A stretch of DNA of 40,273 bases from contig JAEZIQ010000016.1 in assembly GCA_023436605.1 (NCBI GenBank), forward strand, positions 1 to 40,273, read 5' to 3'. The stretch comes from Actinomycetes bacterium. GTDB taxonomy: Bacteria; Actinomycetota; Thermoleophilia; Solirubrobacterales; 70-9. Below are positions 14,309-23,592 of the stretch, in pieces. The position numbers were made by a program, and so were the translations under genes. Numbering within the stretch: the stretch's first letter is position 1; the number at the start of each line of letters is the position of its first letter. The notes under the pieces are model-generated. The model was not told the origin of the DNA. It saw only the letters and a program-made list of their open reading frames with translations, and ran no database searches.

Positions 14309-14404
14309 CGTCCGTCCGGTGATGCGGGTTTCAGCCCGCCAGTGATGTCAACAGCCGCCGGGCGCCGTGTAAGTCAGGGTCGTCCGCTGCCCTCTGGCCG
14401 GACG
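14309..14404 (+). promoter_or_regulatory. candidate attenuator with alternative hairpins before DAHP synthase
   Basis: GCGGG (14324-14328) pairs with CCCGC (14335-14339), while the overlapping GCCCG (14334-14338) can instead pair with CGGGC (14359-14363). CGTCCG (14381-14386) pairs with CGGACG (14399-14404), extended by an inner GCC/GGC. The same 3' half can instead pair with CGTCCGG (14313-14319) just after the leader stop codon. Two mutually exclusive folds are therefore possible. The last hairpin is followed by AAAGT, not a U-run, so termination would be non-canonical. Confidence 0.45.
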
Positions 14405-14408
14405 AAAG

Positions 14409-14414
14409 TAGAGT
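14409..14414 (+). promoter_or_regulatory. possible internal -10 for DAHP synthase
   Basis: TAGAGT fits the TAGRNT form common in this window and would start transcription near 14421. If used, it would bypass the leader and weaken the attenuation model. Confidence 0.35.
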
Positions 14415-14445
14415 CTTCAGGCAGTACAGAAAGGTTGAATCGAAA

Positions 14446-15471
14446 ATGATGATTGTGATGAAGGAAGGGGCGACCGAAGAAGAGATCGCCCACGTCGTGG
14501 AACGGGTCGAGGGCGTCGGTTGCTCGGCACATATCTCCAAAGGTGAGCTGCTGACCGTGATCGGCGCGATCGGTGACCGCGGCAAGGTGGCTGACCTCGG
14601 ACTCGAGGGTGCGCCCGGAGTCGATCACCTGGCTCCGATTTCGAAGCCGTTCAAGCTGGCTTCCCGCGAAACCAAACAGGGGGCCGACTCGATCCTCGAG
14701 ATCGGTGGCCGAAAAGTCGGCGGCACGAACTTCGCGCTGATGGCGGGACCGTGCACGGTCGAGAACCGTGACCAGATGCTCGCTTCGGCCGACGCGGTCG
14801 CAGCGGCCGGCGCAACAATGCTGCGCGGCGGTGCCTACAAGCCCCGGACCTCTCCGTACAGCTTCCAGGGCCTCGGCCGCGAGGGTCTGCGACTGCTCGA
14901 GGAAGCACGTGACCGGACCGGACTGCCGATCGTCACCGAGCTGCTCGACCTGCGTGATGTCGATGACGTGGTCGAGGTGGCCGACGTGATCCAGATCGGC
15001 GCCCGCAACATGCAGAACTACGCGCTGCTCTCCGAAGCGGGCAAGTCCGGAAAGGCCGTGCTGCTCAAGCGAGGTCTCTCGGCGACCATCGAGGAGCTGC
15101 TGATGGCCTCGGAGTACATCCTCAAGGAAGGCAACGAGAACGTGATGCTCTGCGAACGCGGCATCCGGACCTACGAGAATGCCTACCGCTTCACGCTCGA
15201 CCTGTTGGCCGTGCCGGCGCTCAAGGAACAGACCCACCTGCCGGTGATCATCGATCCGAGCCACGCTCCGGGCCGTCGCGACTGGGTCGAGTCGATGTCG
15301 CTCGCCGCAGCCGCGGCCGGTGCCGACGGGATCATCATCGAGGTTCACAACGAGCCCGAGAAGGCGATCTGCGACGCCGCCCAGCAGGTTCCGACCAGCG
15401 AGTTCCAGGAGTTGACCAACAAGCTCGAGACGATCACTTCCGTGGTCGGCAAGACGATCTCGCGGGCCTGA
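14446..15471 (+). CDS. aroF: 3-deoxy-7-phosphoheptulonate (DAHP) synthase, type I-beta
   Basis: Condenses phosphoenolpyruvate and erythrose 4-phosphate, the first step of the shikimate pathway. It has 341 residues. An N-terminal ferredoxin-like domain (about 1-70, starting MMIVMKEGATEEEI) of the Thermotoga type usually mediates Tyr/Phe feedback inhibition. The TIM-barrel follows with MAGPCTVENRDQ, MLRGGAYKPRTSPYSFQGLG, QIGARNMQNY, LLKRGLSATIEE and IDPSHAPGRRDWV carrying PEP, metal and E4P ligands. A weak Shine-Dalgarno sequence GAAAGG (14429-14434) lies 11 nt upstream. It heads aroF-tyrA-aroA; regulation is likely double, by the allosteric domain and the leader. Confidence 0.95.
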   Translation: MMIVMKEGATEEEIAHVVERVEGVGCSAHISKGELLTVIGAIGDRGKVADLGLEGAPGVDHLAPISKPFKLASRETKQGADSILEIGGRKVGGTNFALMAGPCTVENRDQMLASADAVAAAGATMLRGGAYKPRTSPYSFQGLGREGLRLLEEARDRTGLPIVTELLDLRDVDDVVEVADVIQIGARNMQNYALLSEAGKSGKAVLLKRGLSATIEELLMASEYILKEGNENVMLCERGIRTYENAYRFTLDLLAVPALKEQTHLPVIIDPSHAPGRRDWVESMSLAAAAAGADGIIIEVHNEPEKAICDAAQQVPTSEFQELTNKLETITSVVGKTISRA

Positions 15472-15481
15472 AGGGACTGAA

Positions 15482-16555
15482 ATGAAGCTGGCTGTCCTCG
15501 GAGTCGGGCTGATCGGAGGCTCGATCGGCCTCGCAGCCCGGAACCGGGACCTGGCCGAAGTGACCGGCTGGGTCAGGAACCCGGACCGGGCCGAAGAATG
15601 CCTCAGGGTCGGGGCGGTCGATCACATGGCCGCCACGATCGAGGAGGCCTGCTCGGACGCGGACGTAGTGGTCTGTTGCGCGTCGGTCGGCGGGCTGATC
15701 GAGATGGGCCGGAAGGCGCTCGACGCTGCTCCCGAAGATTGCCTGGTGACCGACGTCGGCTCGACCAAGCAGGAGCTGGTCGAGGCACTCGGCTCCGACC
15801 AGCGATTCATCGGCGGCCATCCGTTGGCCGGGGCCGAGACCGCCGGAGTAATCAACGCCCGGGCCGACCTTTACGAGGGCGCCCGCTGGTACCTGACCCC
15901 GACCTCGGACTCGTCCGGGGTGCTGCTCGACCGGCTGCAGAAGCTGGTCAAGGCCCTCGGTGCGAAACCGGTTGCGATCGATGCGGCCGAGCATGACCAG
16001 GCGATGGCCGCGGTCAGTCATCTCCCGCACGTATTCGCCAACCAGCTCGCCGCCCAGGGCAGGCCGGGAACGGAACGGCTCGGTGCCCTGGCCCCGAGCC
16101 TCCGGGACGGAACCCGTGTCGCCGGCTCCAACCCGGCGATCTGGGGCGAGATCTTCGCGACAAACCACGAAGCGGTGGTGGCGGCGATCGACCAGTCGAT
16201 CGCCGGTCTCCAGCAGGCCCGGGAGGTAATAGCTTCGGCGGATCCCGCACGGATCGCCAGGTGGCAGGCCGGGGTGGGGGAAGACCGCGCCGCACTTTCG
16301 GCCACCGAGTCCGAGGCTGGCGCCACCCACGAACTGCGGGTTCTGGTCCCGAACCAGCCCGGCGTTCTGGCCGAGCTCGCCCTCGCCCTGGGCCGGGCAG
16401 GCGTCAACATCACCGATATGTCGCTCGACCCGGCACCCGACATGAGTTCCGGCGCGATCTCGATATGGGTCGCCGGCCAGGAGGAAGCCGACAAGGCCGA
16501 GGAGTGCATCGCCGGGCTCGGTCATTCGGTGACCCAGGTCGAGGAGAACGCGTGA
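15482..16555 (+). CDS. tyrA: prephenate dehydrogenase with C-terminal ACT domain
   Basis: Oxidative decarboxylation of prephenate to 4-hydroxyphenylpyruvate with NAD(P), the committed step to tyrosine. The protein has 357 residues. The Rossmann nucleotide-binding motif GVGLIGGSIGLAARN lies at residues 7-21. DVGSTKQELVEAL and FIGGHPLAGAETAGV are typical of the catalytic domain, with the His of GGHP near the active site. The last 75 or so residues form an ACT domain (HELRVLVPNQPGVLAELALA) that usually binds tyrosine for feedback. ATG 15482 has AAGGGA (15471-15476) 5 nt upstream. It is co-transcribed with DAHP synthase and aroA. Arogenate use cannot be excluded. Confidence 0.93.
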   Translation: MKLAVLGVGLIGGSIGLAARNRDLAEVTGWVRNPDRAEECLRVGAVDHMAATIEEACSDADVVVCCASVGGLIEMGRKALDAAPEDCLVTDVGSTKQELVEALGSDQRFIGGHPLAGAETAGVINARADLYEGARWYLTPTSDSSGVLLDRLQKLVKALGAKPVAIDAAEHDQAMAAVSHLPHVFANQLAAQGRPGTERLGALAPSLRDGTRVAGSNPAIWGEIFATNHEAVVAAIDQSIAGLQQAREVIASADPARIARWQAGVGEDRAALSATESEAGATHELRVLVPNQPGVLAELALALGRAGVNITDMSLDPAPDMSSGAISIWVAGQEEADKAEECIAGLGHSVTQVEENA

Positions 16556-16571
16556 GCTGGGGAGGTTTGTT

Positions 16572-17897
16572 GTGAGCGGCCATGAACTCGACCTCGATGG
16601 CGGCGAGCGCGCCACCTTCAGACCTGCAGGTCCGCTTCGCGGCAGCCTGACTCCGCCTGCCGACAAGTCGATCTCGCACCGGGCGGCGATCATCGGCGCG
16701 ATCGCCGACGGACCCACTCGGGTCACAAACTTTCTCGATTCCGACGACACCCGTTCGACCCTGAGCGCGGTCGCCGGACTGGGGGCGATGGTCAACCCGG
16801 AGCCGCTCAACGCGATGCCCGAAGAGTTCACGATCGAAGGAGTCGGTCCGTCAGGCCCGCGCAGCCTGGGACGGATCGATGTCGGGAACGCCGGCACCCT
16901 CATGCGACTGCTGCCGGGCTGGCTTGCCGGCTGCGACGGTGGACTGTGGCGAATGAACGGCGACGTCTCGATCCGCAAACGACCGGTCGACCGGATTGCT
17001 CTGCCGCTGCGCGAAATGGGGGCCGAGATCGAAGTCACGAACGACCGCTTCCCGCCGATCCGGATCGACGGTCGTCAGCTGAAAGGCATCACCTACGAGC
17101 TGCCTGTCGCCTCGGCCCAGGTCAAATCCTGCGTGCTTCTGGCCGGGCTCGGCGCAGAAGGACCCACGACCGTGATCGAACCGGTCGCGACCAGGGATCA
17201 CACCGAAGTGATGCTGGCTGCGGCCGGAGCCGACATCGTCCGTGAGCCGGGCCGGGTGACGATCAATCCCGGGGCCCCGCTCAGGCTGGACGAGGTCGAG
17301 GTTCCCGCCGACATCTCATCGGCCGCCTTCTTCCTGGTCGCCGCGTCAATCGTCGAGGGTTCCGAGGTCGTGATCGACCGTTGCGGGGTCAATCCGACCC
17401 GGACCGGAATCATCGACATCCTGCGCCGCATGGGAGCCGAGATCGAGCTTGAGTCGCTGGCCGGGGCGGAGGGCGAGCCGATCGCGCGGATCACGGTCCG
17501 TTCGGCGCCGCTGACCGGCACCCGGATCGAAGGTGCCGAGATCCCGCTGGCGATCGACGAACTGCCGATCATCGCCCTGGCCGCCTGCTTCGCCGAGGGC
17601 GAAACCGTGATTGCCGATGCCGAGGAACTGAAGGCGAAGGAGTCCGACCGGATCGCCGTCGTGGTCGGGGCGCTCGCCGGGTTCGGCGCGAACATCGAAG
17701 CTCGCGAGGACGGCATGCGGATCATCGGGACCGGTGGCCTCAGGGGCGGCAAAGTTGATTCACACGGCGATCATCGGATCGCCATGCTCGGAGCGGTGGC
17801 CGGTATTGCCAGCCGCGAAGGGGTGATAGTGGACGGTATGGATGCCGCCGCGGTGAGCTACCCCACCTTTCAGCAGGACCTCGAGCGCTTGCGCTAG
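16572..17897 (+). CDS. aroA: 3-phosphoshikimate 1-carboxyvinyltransferase (EPSP synthase)
   Basis: Transfers enolpyruvyl from PEP to shikimate 3-phosphate, the sixth step of the shikimate pathway. It has 441 residues, the typical two-domain length. Visible are DKSISHRAAIIGAIADG near residue 35, GNAGTLMRLLPGWLAG near 100, RKRPVDRIALPLREMGAE, and LPIIALAACFAEGETVI followed by ELKAKESDRI near 340-360. The GTG start has GGGGAGG (16559-16565) 6 nt upstream. In the PEP-site motif the position of Escherichia coli Pro101 is Leu. The stop shares CTAG with that of the convergent acyltransferase gene. Confidence 0.96.
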   Translation: MSGHELDLDGGERATFRPAGPLRGSLTPPADKSISHRAAIIGAIADGPTRVTNFLDSDDTRSTLSAVAGLGAMVNPEPLNAMPEEFTIEGVGPSGPRSLGRIDVGNAGTLMRLLPGWLAGCDGGLWRMNGDVSIRKRPVDRIALPLREMGAEIEVTNDRFPPIRIDGRQLKGITYELPVASAQVKSCVLLAGLGAEGPTTVIEPVATRDHTEVMLAAAGADIVREPGRVTINPGAPLRLDEVEVPADISSAAFFLVAASIVEGSEVVIDRCGVNPTRTGIIDILRRMGAEIELESLAGAEGEPIARITVRSAPLTGTRIEGAEIPLAIDELPIIALAACFAEGETVIADAEELKAKESDRIAVVVGALAGFGANIEAREDGMRIIGTGGLRGGKVDSHGDHRIAMLGAVAGIASREGVIVDGMDAAAVSYPTFQQDLERLR

Positions 17898-18967
17898 TCG
17901 GTTTCGCCGCGGGCGGCGAGTTCTTCTCCCACCCAGTCATCGATCATCTGCCACTTGTCGTAGAGCCACTCGGTACGGGCCGCATCCCCGGCTGGAATCG
18001 TGGTGCCGTCAAAGCGCCAGAAGCGGATCTTGATGTGGCGGCCGACCAGGACGCCGGCGAAAACGTCCTTGACCGTGCGTATGCCCTCGAAACCGACATG
18101 GCCGCAGAAGACGATGTCGGTGCCGGCGCTGGCCTCGTCGAGGATCGCCAGTGGTCCGCCCAGCCTGGGCGGGAGCAGATGGTTGAGCCGGGCGGCAAGC
18201 GGGGCGATCTCGGGCTGCTTCTCGGCGATAACTTCCTGGGCCCGGGCGATCTTCTTCGGGGTCGGCCGGGTGCCCTCGGGATAGATCGCCATGATCTCGC
18301 CGGGGCTCATGTCATGGGTCAGCGCCCGGACGGCCGCGATCTCGGTGTCGGGATCGAGCGAGCCGCGCTTGACGAAGACGGTGGGGATCCAGCGACCACC
18401 GATATCGATCGGGGTGAGGGCCTGGATCTCTTCCTTGATCACGTAGCGCACCCCGATCTTTTGCGGGTGGCCGATGAAGACGTCACCGATCAGGTTGTCG
18501 AGGATGCTGACGTGGCGGGGCATCAGAACGTACGGACCAGGTCCCGTGTTCTCGGTGCCTTCCAGCTCGAACTTCAGTCCGAAAAGGATCCGGATCGCGA
18601 TCAGGTGGTTGCGGGCCCAGGCGATCCGCAGGGCATAAACCCAGCGGCGACGCCGGATCGAGCCCTTTCCCCAGGGGCCGCCGGTGAAGACGTAGATGAA
18701 GATCAGTTTGAGACACGCCTTCATCTCGCCGAACAGGAACCACCAGACGGCCGGGATGACCCGGATGTTGACGAAGGGTCTTCTGCTCTTGAGCCAGAGC
18801 ACCAGGTCGATCAGGAAACCGACCAGCATCAACAGAGGGGAGAGGACGGTAAGCAGGAGAAAACCGAGGATCTCCGCCCCGCCGCCGATCAGCCGCCGCT
18901 TGATGCGGGCACCGAGCGGACCCTGGTCGGGAAAAAGTGGTCCCCGGCCGGGGGTCTGGACGCGCAT
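17894..18967 (-). CDS. 1-acyl-glycerol-3-phosphate acyltransferase-like (PlsC family) protein
   Basis: A membrane-associated acyltransferase of phospholipid synthesis, 357 residues, longer than the usual 200-260. The HX4D motif is visible as MPRHVSILDN (His152, Asp157), and the glycerophosphate-binding motif as YPEGTR (229-234). An N-terminal extension holds one or two hydrophobic segments (ILGFLLLTVLSPLLMLVGFL, then VWWFLFGEMKACLKLIFIYV). ATG 18967 is chosen because TACGAT lies 6 nt upstream and the longer frame adds only an Arg/Pro-rich stretch. The neighbouring cmk-der order matches the cmk-plsC-der arrangement of other bacteria, but here the gene is inverted. The acyl acceptor is not certain. 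Confidence 0.82.
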   Translation of the reverse strand: MRVQTPGRGPLFPDQGPLGARIKRRLIGGGAEILGFLLLTVLSPLLMLVGFLIDLVLWLKSRRPFVNIRVIPAVWWFLFGEMKACLKLIFIYVFTGGPWGKGSIRRRRWVYALRIAWARNHLIAIRILFGLKFELEGTENTGPGPYVLMPRHVSILDNLIGDVFIGHPQKIGVRYVIKEEIQALTPIDIGGRWIPTVFVKRGSLDPDTEIAAVRALTHDMSPGEIMAIYPEGTRPTPKKIARAQEVIAEKQPEIAPLAARLNHLLPPRLGGPLAILDEASAGTDIVFCGHVGFEGIRTVKDVFAGVLVGRHIKIRFWRFDGTTIPAGDAARTEWLYDKWQMIDDWVGEELAARGETD

Positions 18968-18973
18968 CGCCTG

Positions 18974-18979
18974 ATCGTA
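18974..18979 (-). promoter_or_regulatory. -10 element of the PlsC-like gene, leaderless configuration
   Basis: On the minus strand TACGAT ends 6 nt before ATG 18967, with no Shine-Dalgarno sequence. Confidence 0.45.
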
Positions 18980-19034
18980 TTCGGGCGAGGGGACTCGACG
19001 CGGCCTGCCGGGTCGCCGCCAAATCCCCCGGCCC

Positions 19035-19040
19035 ATAGGA
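19035..19040 (+). promoter_or_regulatory. -10 element of cmk-der
   Basis: TAGGAT predicts a start near 19047 and a short leader of about 21 nt containing GGTGA, a weak Shine-Dalgarno sequence, before ATG 19068. Confidence 0.4.
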
Positions 19041-19067
19041 TGATCGTTCGATGATTGGTGAACTCAC

Positions 19068-19706
19068 ATGGTGATTGCGATTGATGGTCCGGCCGGCGCC
19101 GGAAAGTCCACCGTTGCCCGGGGGCTGGCCGAAGAGCTCGGTTTCACCTACCTCGACTCCGGCGCGATGTACCGCTGCGTCGCCTACACCTGCCTCGACT
19201 GGGGCGCCGACCCGACCGCATCGGGTGAAGCGACCTCGACCGCGGAATCGATCGAGATCGGGTTCGAGGACGGGGAGGTGCTGATCGACGGGGTGCCGGT
19301 GACCGACGAGATTCGCACTCCCGAAGTGACCGAGGCCGCTTCCCAGGTCTCGGTTCACCCCGGGGTTCGGGCCGCGATGGTGGCCGAGCAGCAGCGCCTG
19401 ATCGAGACCGGTCCATACGTGACCGAAGGCCGCGACATCGGCACGGTTGTCGCGCCGGATTCACCGCTTAAGGTTTTTCTCACCGCTTCACCGGAAGCCC
19501 GGGCCGAGCGGCGTGCGGCCGAGACCGGCGCCGATGTGGCGGAAGTGCTCGCCGCGCAGGAAGAGCGGGACCGGCGCGATTCGGAGCGCGAGCACGGAGC
19601 GCTATACGCGGCCGAGGACGCGGTCACGATCGACAGCACCGAGATGACCTCGCAGCAGGTAATCGACGAAATCGCCCGCCTCGCCCGCGAGCGGGGTCTG
19701 GTCTGA
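19068..19706 (+). CDS. cmk: cytidylate kinase
   Basis: Phosphorylates CMP and dCMP with ATP. The protein has 212 residues, slightly below the common 220-230. The P-loop is GPAGAGKST (residues 6-14), followed by LDSGAMYRCVAY for base recognition and VTEGRDIGTVVAPD, the nucleotide-binding segment. The lid region is RAERRAAETG to RDRRDSEREHGALY, with the conserved RR and RD residues. The stop codon overlaps the start of der by one base (TGATG), so the two are probably translated together, a common pairing in actinobacteria and firmicutes. Confidence 0.95.
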   Translation: MVIAIDGPAGAGKSTVARGLAEELGFTYLDSGAMYRCVAYTCLDWGADPTASGEATSTAESIEIGFEDGEVLIDGVPVTDEIRTPEVTEAASQVSVHPGVRAAMVAEQQRLIETGPYVTEGRDIGTVVAPDSPLKVFLTASPEARAERRAAETGADVAEVLAAQEERDRRDSEREHGALYAAEDAVTIDSTEMTSQQVIDEIARLARERGLV

Positions 19707-21052
19707 TGGAAGCCGCCGCCGGGTCTTCCGCGCCGTCGGGTGCGGTGCCGACCGTCGCGATCGTCGGTTTTCCCAACGTCGGCAAGTCGACCCTGGTCAA
19801 TCGTCTGGCCGGTGGCCGCGAGGCCGTGGTTCACTCGGAAGCTGGGGTGACCCGGGACCGCAAGCGGGTCCGCTGCGAATGGAACGGGCGCGAGTTCGAC
19901 CTGCTCGACACCGGTGGAATCGATCTCGACGACGAGTCGGAGATGGCGGCCGATATCCAGCGGCAGGCGCGGCTGGGAATGGCCGAGGCGGATGTCGTGG
20001 TGCTGGTCGTGAACGGGCAGGCGGGACTCCGCACCGGGGACACCGATCTGGCCCGTGAGCTTCGCACTTCACCGGTGCCGGTCCTGGTCGCGGTCAACAA
20101 GTCCGACCGTCCCGAAGACGAACTCTCGGCCGCCGAGTTCCACGGACTCGGGCTCGGGGATCCGACCCCGGTCTCCGCCACCCATGGTCTCGGCACCGGT
20201 GACCTGCTTGACCGGATCACCGATGCCCTTGGCGACAAGCCGGCCCGGGTCGCCGAATCGGATTCGGTCCGGATCGCAATGATCGGGCGTCCCAACGTCG
20301 GCAAGTCCTCGCTGGTCAACCGGATCCTCGGTGATGACCGGGTGATCGTCTCTCCGGTAGCGGGTACCACGCGCGACACGATCGACACCGAGATTGAGGT
20401 CGACGGTCGCCGTGTGACCCTGGTTGACACGGCCGGGCTCCGGCGCCGCTCCAAGGTGGCGGGTTCGGTCGATCATTACGCCCAGCTTCGTTCGGAAAGG
20501 GCGATCGAGCGGGCCGACGTCGCGATCATCGTCTGTGACGCCCACGAAGGCGTCCGCTCCGAGGACCTCAAGGTGGGCGAGGTGGCGATGAGGGCGGGCT
20601 GCGCCACGATGATCGTGATGAACAAGTGGGACATCACCGAGACCGACATCGATGACACCCGGGCCCGGGTCGCTCGCAAGCTGCGACTGCGACCGGAAGT
20701 GGTGACCTGCTCGGCCAAGTCGGGTCGTAACGTTGCCGGTCTGATCTCGCGCGCGGTGGCCCTCGCCGACCGGGCTTCCGAGCGGATCCCGACTCCCCAA
20801 CTCAACCGGTTCCTGTCCGAGGTTCAGACCACGACCCCGCCGCCCTCGCGCCGGGGCCGACGCCTGAAACTGCTCTACGGAGCCCAGACCGAGGTCTCGC
20901 CGCCGCACTTCGCGATCCAGGTCAACGACCGGCGGCTGATCGTCCGCGACTGGGCCTACCACCTCGAGAACCGCCTCCGGGAACAGTGGGGACTCGACGG
21001 TGTGCCCCTGGTCATCGACTACATCCCGCGCAAGGGCCGAGGAGACGAATAG
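19706..21052 (+). CDS. der: GTPase Der (EngA), ribosome assembly
   Basis: Tandem-GTPase needed for 50S subunit maturation. It has 448 residues. The first G domain shows GFPNVGKSTLVN (G1), DTGG (G3) and NKSD (G4). The second shows GRPNVGKSSLVN, GTTRDTIDTE (G2), DTAGLRRRSKV (G3) and NKWD (G4). A C-terminal KH-like domain (about 350-448) contains SPPHFAIQVND and ENRLREQWGLDGVPLVI. The ATG overlaps the cmk stop. The first domain's switch reads GVTRDRKRVRCEW, as is usual. Nothing is missing. Confidence 0.96.
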   Translation: MEAAAGSSAPSGAVPTVAIVGFPNVGKSTLVNRLAGGREAVVHSEAGVTRDRKRVRCEWNGREFDLLDTGGIDLDDESEMAADIQRQARLGMAEADVVVLVVNGQAGLRTGDTDLARELRTSPVPVLVAVNKSDRPEDELSAAEFHGLGLGDPTPVSATHGLGTGDLLDRITDALGDKPARVAESDSVRIAMIGRPNVGKSSLVNRILGDDRVIVSPVAGTTRDTIDTEIEVDGRRVTLVDTAGLRRRSKVAGSVDHYAQLRSERAIERADVAIIVCDAHEGVRSEDLKVGEVAMRAGCATMIVMNKWDITETDIDDTRARVARKLRLRPEVVTCSAKSGRNVAGLISRAVALADRASERIPTPQLNRFLSEVQTTTPPPSRRGRRLKLLYGAQTEVSPPHFAIQVNDRRLIVRDWAYHLENRLREQWGLDGVPLVIDYIPRKGRGDE

Positions 21053-21084
21053 CTCCCGTTTGTGCCCCCGGGCCCGGGTATGAC

Positions 21085-21090
21085 TAGGCT
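21085..21090 (+). promoter_or_regulatory. -10 element of metK
   Basis: TAGGCT would start transcription near 21097, giving a leader of about 70 nt that ends in a strong Shine-Dalgarno sequence AAGGAGG (21151-21157). The GC-rich palindrome CCCGGGCCCGGG precedes it and may help end der transcription. Confidence 0.35.
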
Positions 21091-21167
21091 TCCCGATCAG
21101 ATTTGAAGTATTTGCCGAACTTTCCTGACCACCAGTCCCGCAGAAGCGCCAAGGAGGAACCGACCGA

Positions 21168-22397
<1,230 letters not shown>

Positions 22398-22403
22398 CTT
22401 CAG

Positions 22404-22442
22404 GATCGAAGTTACCCGCGAGGCTCGCGGGTAACTTCGATC
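22404..22442 (+). terminator. perfect 19-bp hairpin terminator after metK
   Basis: GATCGAAGTTACCCGCGAG (22404-22422), one central G, then its exact reverse complement (22424-22442). It starts 7 nt after the metK stop and is followed by TCTTCC rather than a T-run. The stem is long enough to stop polymerase in high-GC genomes that lack U-tracts. Confidence 0.75.
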
Positions 22443-22507
22443 TCTTCCAGCCAGCGGGCCTGGAGATGCCCCCTGACAAAAACCGCACCTTTTCGTCTTT
22501 CGGGTGT

Positions 22508-22513
22508 TAGTGT
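22508..22513 (+). promoter_or_regulatory. possible -10 of the LuxR-type regulator unit
   Basis: TAGTGT lies downstream of the metK terminator and would start transcription near 22520, before both the small upstream ORF and the regulator gene. Confidence 0.3.
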
Positions 22514-22546
22514 CAAAGTCGAATCTACGAGGCGAGGGTGGCTGCC

Positions 22547-22690
22547 ATGCTTGCGATTGGCGCCCGAATCGAGCCAAGGAGTGGCCCGGCAGGGCACCAG
22601 ACATCCCCGGAGATTCAAGCGTTCGGCGGAGCTGCCGTAACTCGTAGAGCCTCTTTTCAGGTCAGATTCACGGACAGGGAGTCACCATGA
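22547..22690 (+). CDS. possible 47-residue upstream ORF overlapping the LuxR-type gene
   Basis: ATG 22547 to TGA 22690, preceded by GAGGG (22534-22538) at 8-nt spacing. Its stop overlaps the regulator start as ATGA. The peptide has no recognised family, membrane segment or striking composition. It could couple translation of the regulator, but a chance ORF in GC-rich DNA is equally possible. Confidence 0.3.
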   Translation: MLAIGARIEPRSGPAGHQTSPEIQAFGGAAVTRRASFQVRFTDRESP

Positions 22691-23436
22691 TGGTGGTCAG
22701 CCTGGTCAGCTACATGGAAGCGATCCATGGAGCCGACCCGCTCGCCCAGACCGGGGGACTCGCGCTTGACTTCGTGTCCCGGATGGTCGCCGTCCCGCTC
22801 GCAATGTTCCTCGTAGTTCGTGACCCGGGTGATTACTCGCTGGCCACGGTCAAGGCCGACCCTATTCTGGGCGTCGATTCAGATCAGATCGGCAGGGACT
22901 ACCTTTCCGCGGTTTCAGGCCACGACCCGGTTATGCATTCGGTAAACGGACACATGCGAACCAACCTGATCGACCGGGCCGAGCTGGAAAAGTGTCCCGA
23001 CTTCAAGTCCAGTCAGCTTGAGAACGAGTTCTTTGCTGCCTATGAACTCGGTCCGGTGCTCATTCTTTCGATGGCGGACGAAGCCTCTCGGCAGCATTGC
23101 CTGGTGCTGCTCGCCCGCTCGCGGGATGAAACCGAGTTCTCCGCGCGCGAGAAGGGCTTCCTGAGACAGGTCGCACCTCTCCTGACCCACTCCTACCACT
23201 GCGCGATCGGGATGGGAGGAATGGTCGCCCCGGTGCCCGACACGCTGGCCGAGGCGCTCACCCCGCGCGAGATGGAGATTGCGGTGCTTGCCGCTCACGG
23301 AGCCAGAAACGCCGAGATCGCGGAAAGGCTCAATATCGCGCCTGGCACGGTCAAGACCCACATGCACAGCATCTACGCCAAGCTCGGCGTCGAATCACGG
23401 GTCCACCTGGCGATCAGCCTGGGCCTTTCGAACTAG
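22687..23436 (+). CDS. LuxR-type transcriptional regulator
   Basis: A 249-residue regulator with a C-terminal LuxR/GerE helix-turn-helix (about 188-249): LTPREMEIAVLAAHGARNAE, then IAERLNIAPGTVKTHMHSIY and AKLGVESRVHLAI. The N-terminal 180 residues show no receiver-domain phosphorylation site. They look like a mixed alpha/beta, GAF-like sensor, but this is not firm. ATG 22687 has AGGGAG (22676-22681) 5 nt upstream. It is followed in the same direction by three secreted-protein genes, so it may control envelope functions. Its ligand and targets cannot be read from sequence. Confidence 0.85.
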   Translation: MMVVSLVSYMEAIHGADPLAQTGGLALDFVSRMVAVPLAMFLVVRDPGDYSLATVKADPILGVDSDQIGRDYLSAVSGHDPVMHSVNGHMRTNLIDRAELEKCPDFKSSQLENEFFAAYELGPVLILSMADEASRQHCLVLLARSRDETEFSAREKGFLRQVAPLLTHSYHCAIGMGGMVAPVPDTLAEALTPREMEIAVLAAHGARNAEIAERLNIAPGTVKTHMHSIYAKLGVESRVHLAISLGLSN

Positions 23437-23445
23437 ACCGTCGGG

Positions 23446-23451
23446 TATAGG
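23446..23451 (+). promoter_or_regulatory. weak candidate -10 for the DUF11 protein gene
   Basis: TATAGG, followed by a leader of about 135 nt to ATG 23593. Only a partial match, given because no better promoter is seen between the regulator and this gene. Confidence 0.2.
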
Positions 23452-23592
23452 TCCGCGTCTTTCCCTATGTCCCGGGATGGAACTTTCTTGACGGCCCTGA
23501 CGGGGCTGGCAATTGTCGCCGCATACCGGAACAGGCAACCAGGGGTCCGGAAAGCACACGCGTCGCCAGGCACGTGAAGACGGAGGGGAAAC

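Noticed and set aside
16860..16930. Leu in place of Pro101 in EPSP synthase as a sign of acquired glyphosate tolerance
   Set aside because: Variation at this position is common among natural bacterial AroA types, so no phenotype is claimed.
21053..21167. SAM riboswitch in the metK leader
   Set aside because: The likely transcribed leader is only about 70 nt and shows no SAM-I or SAM-II/SAM-IV-like stem arrangement.
23467..23577. 36-residue ORF with a hydrophobic stretch (TFLTALTGLAIVAAY) before the DUF11 gene
   Set aside because: No Shine-Dalgarno sequence, no clear -10 at leaderless spacing and no family; chance ORF is the simplest view.
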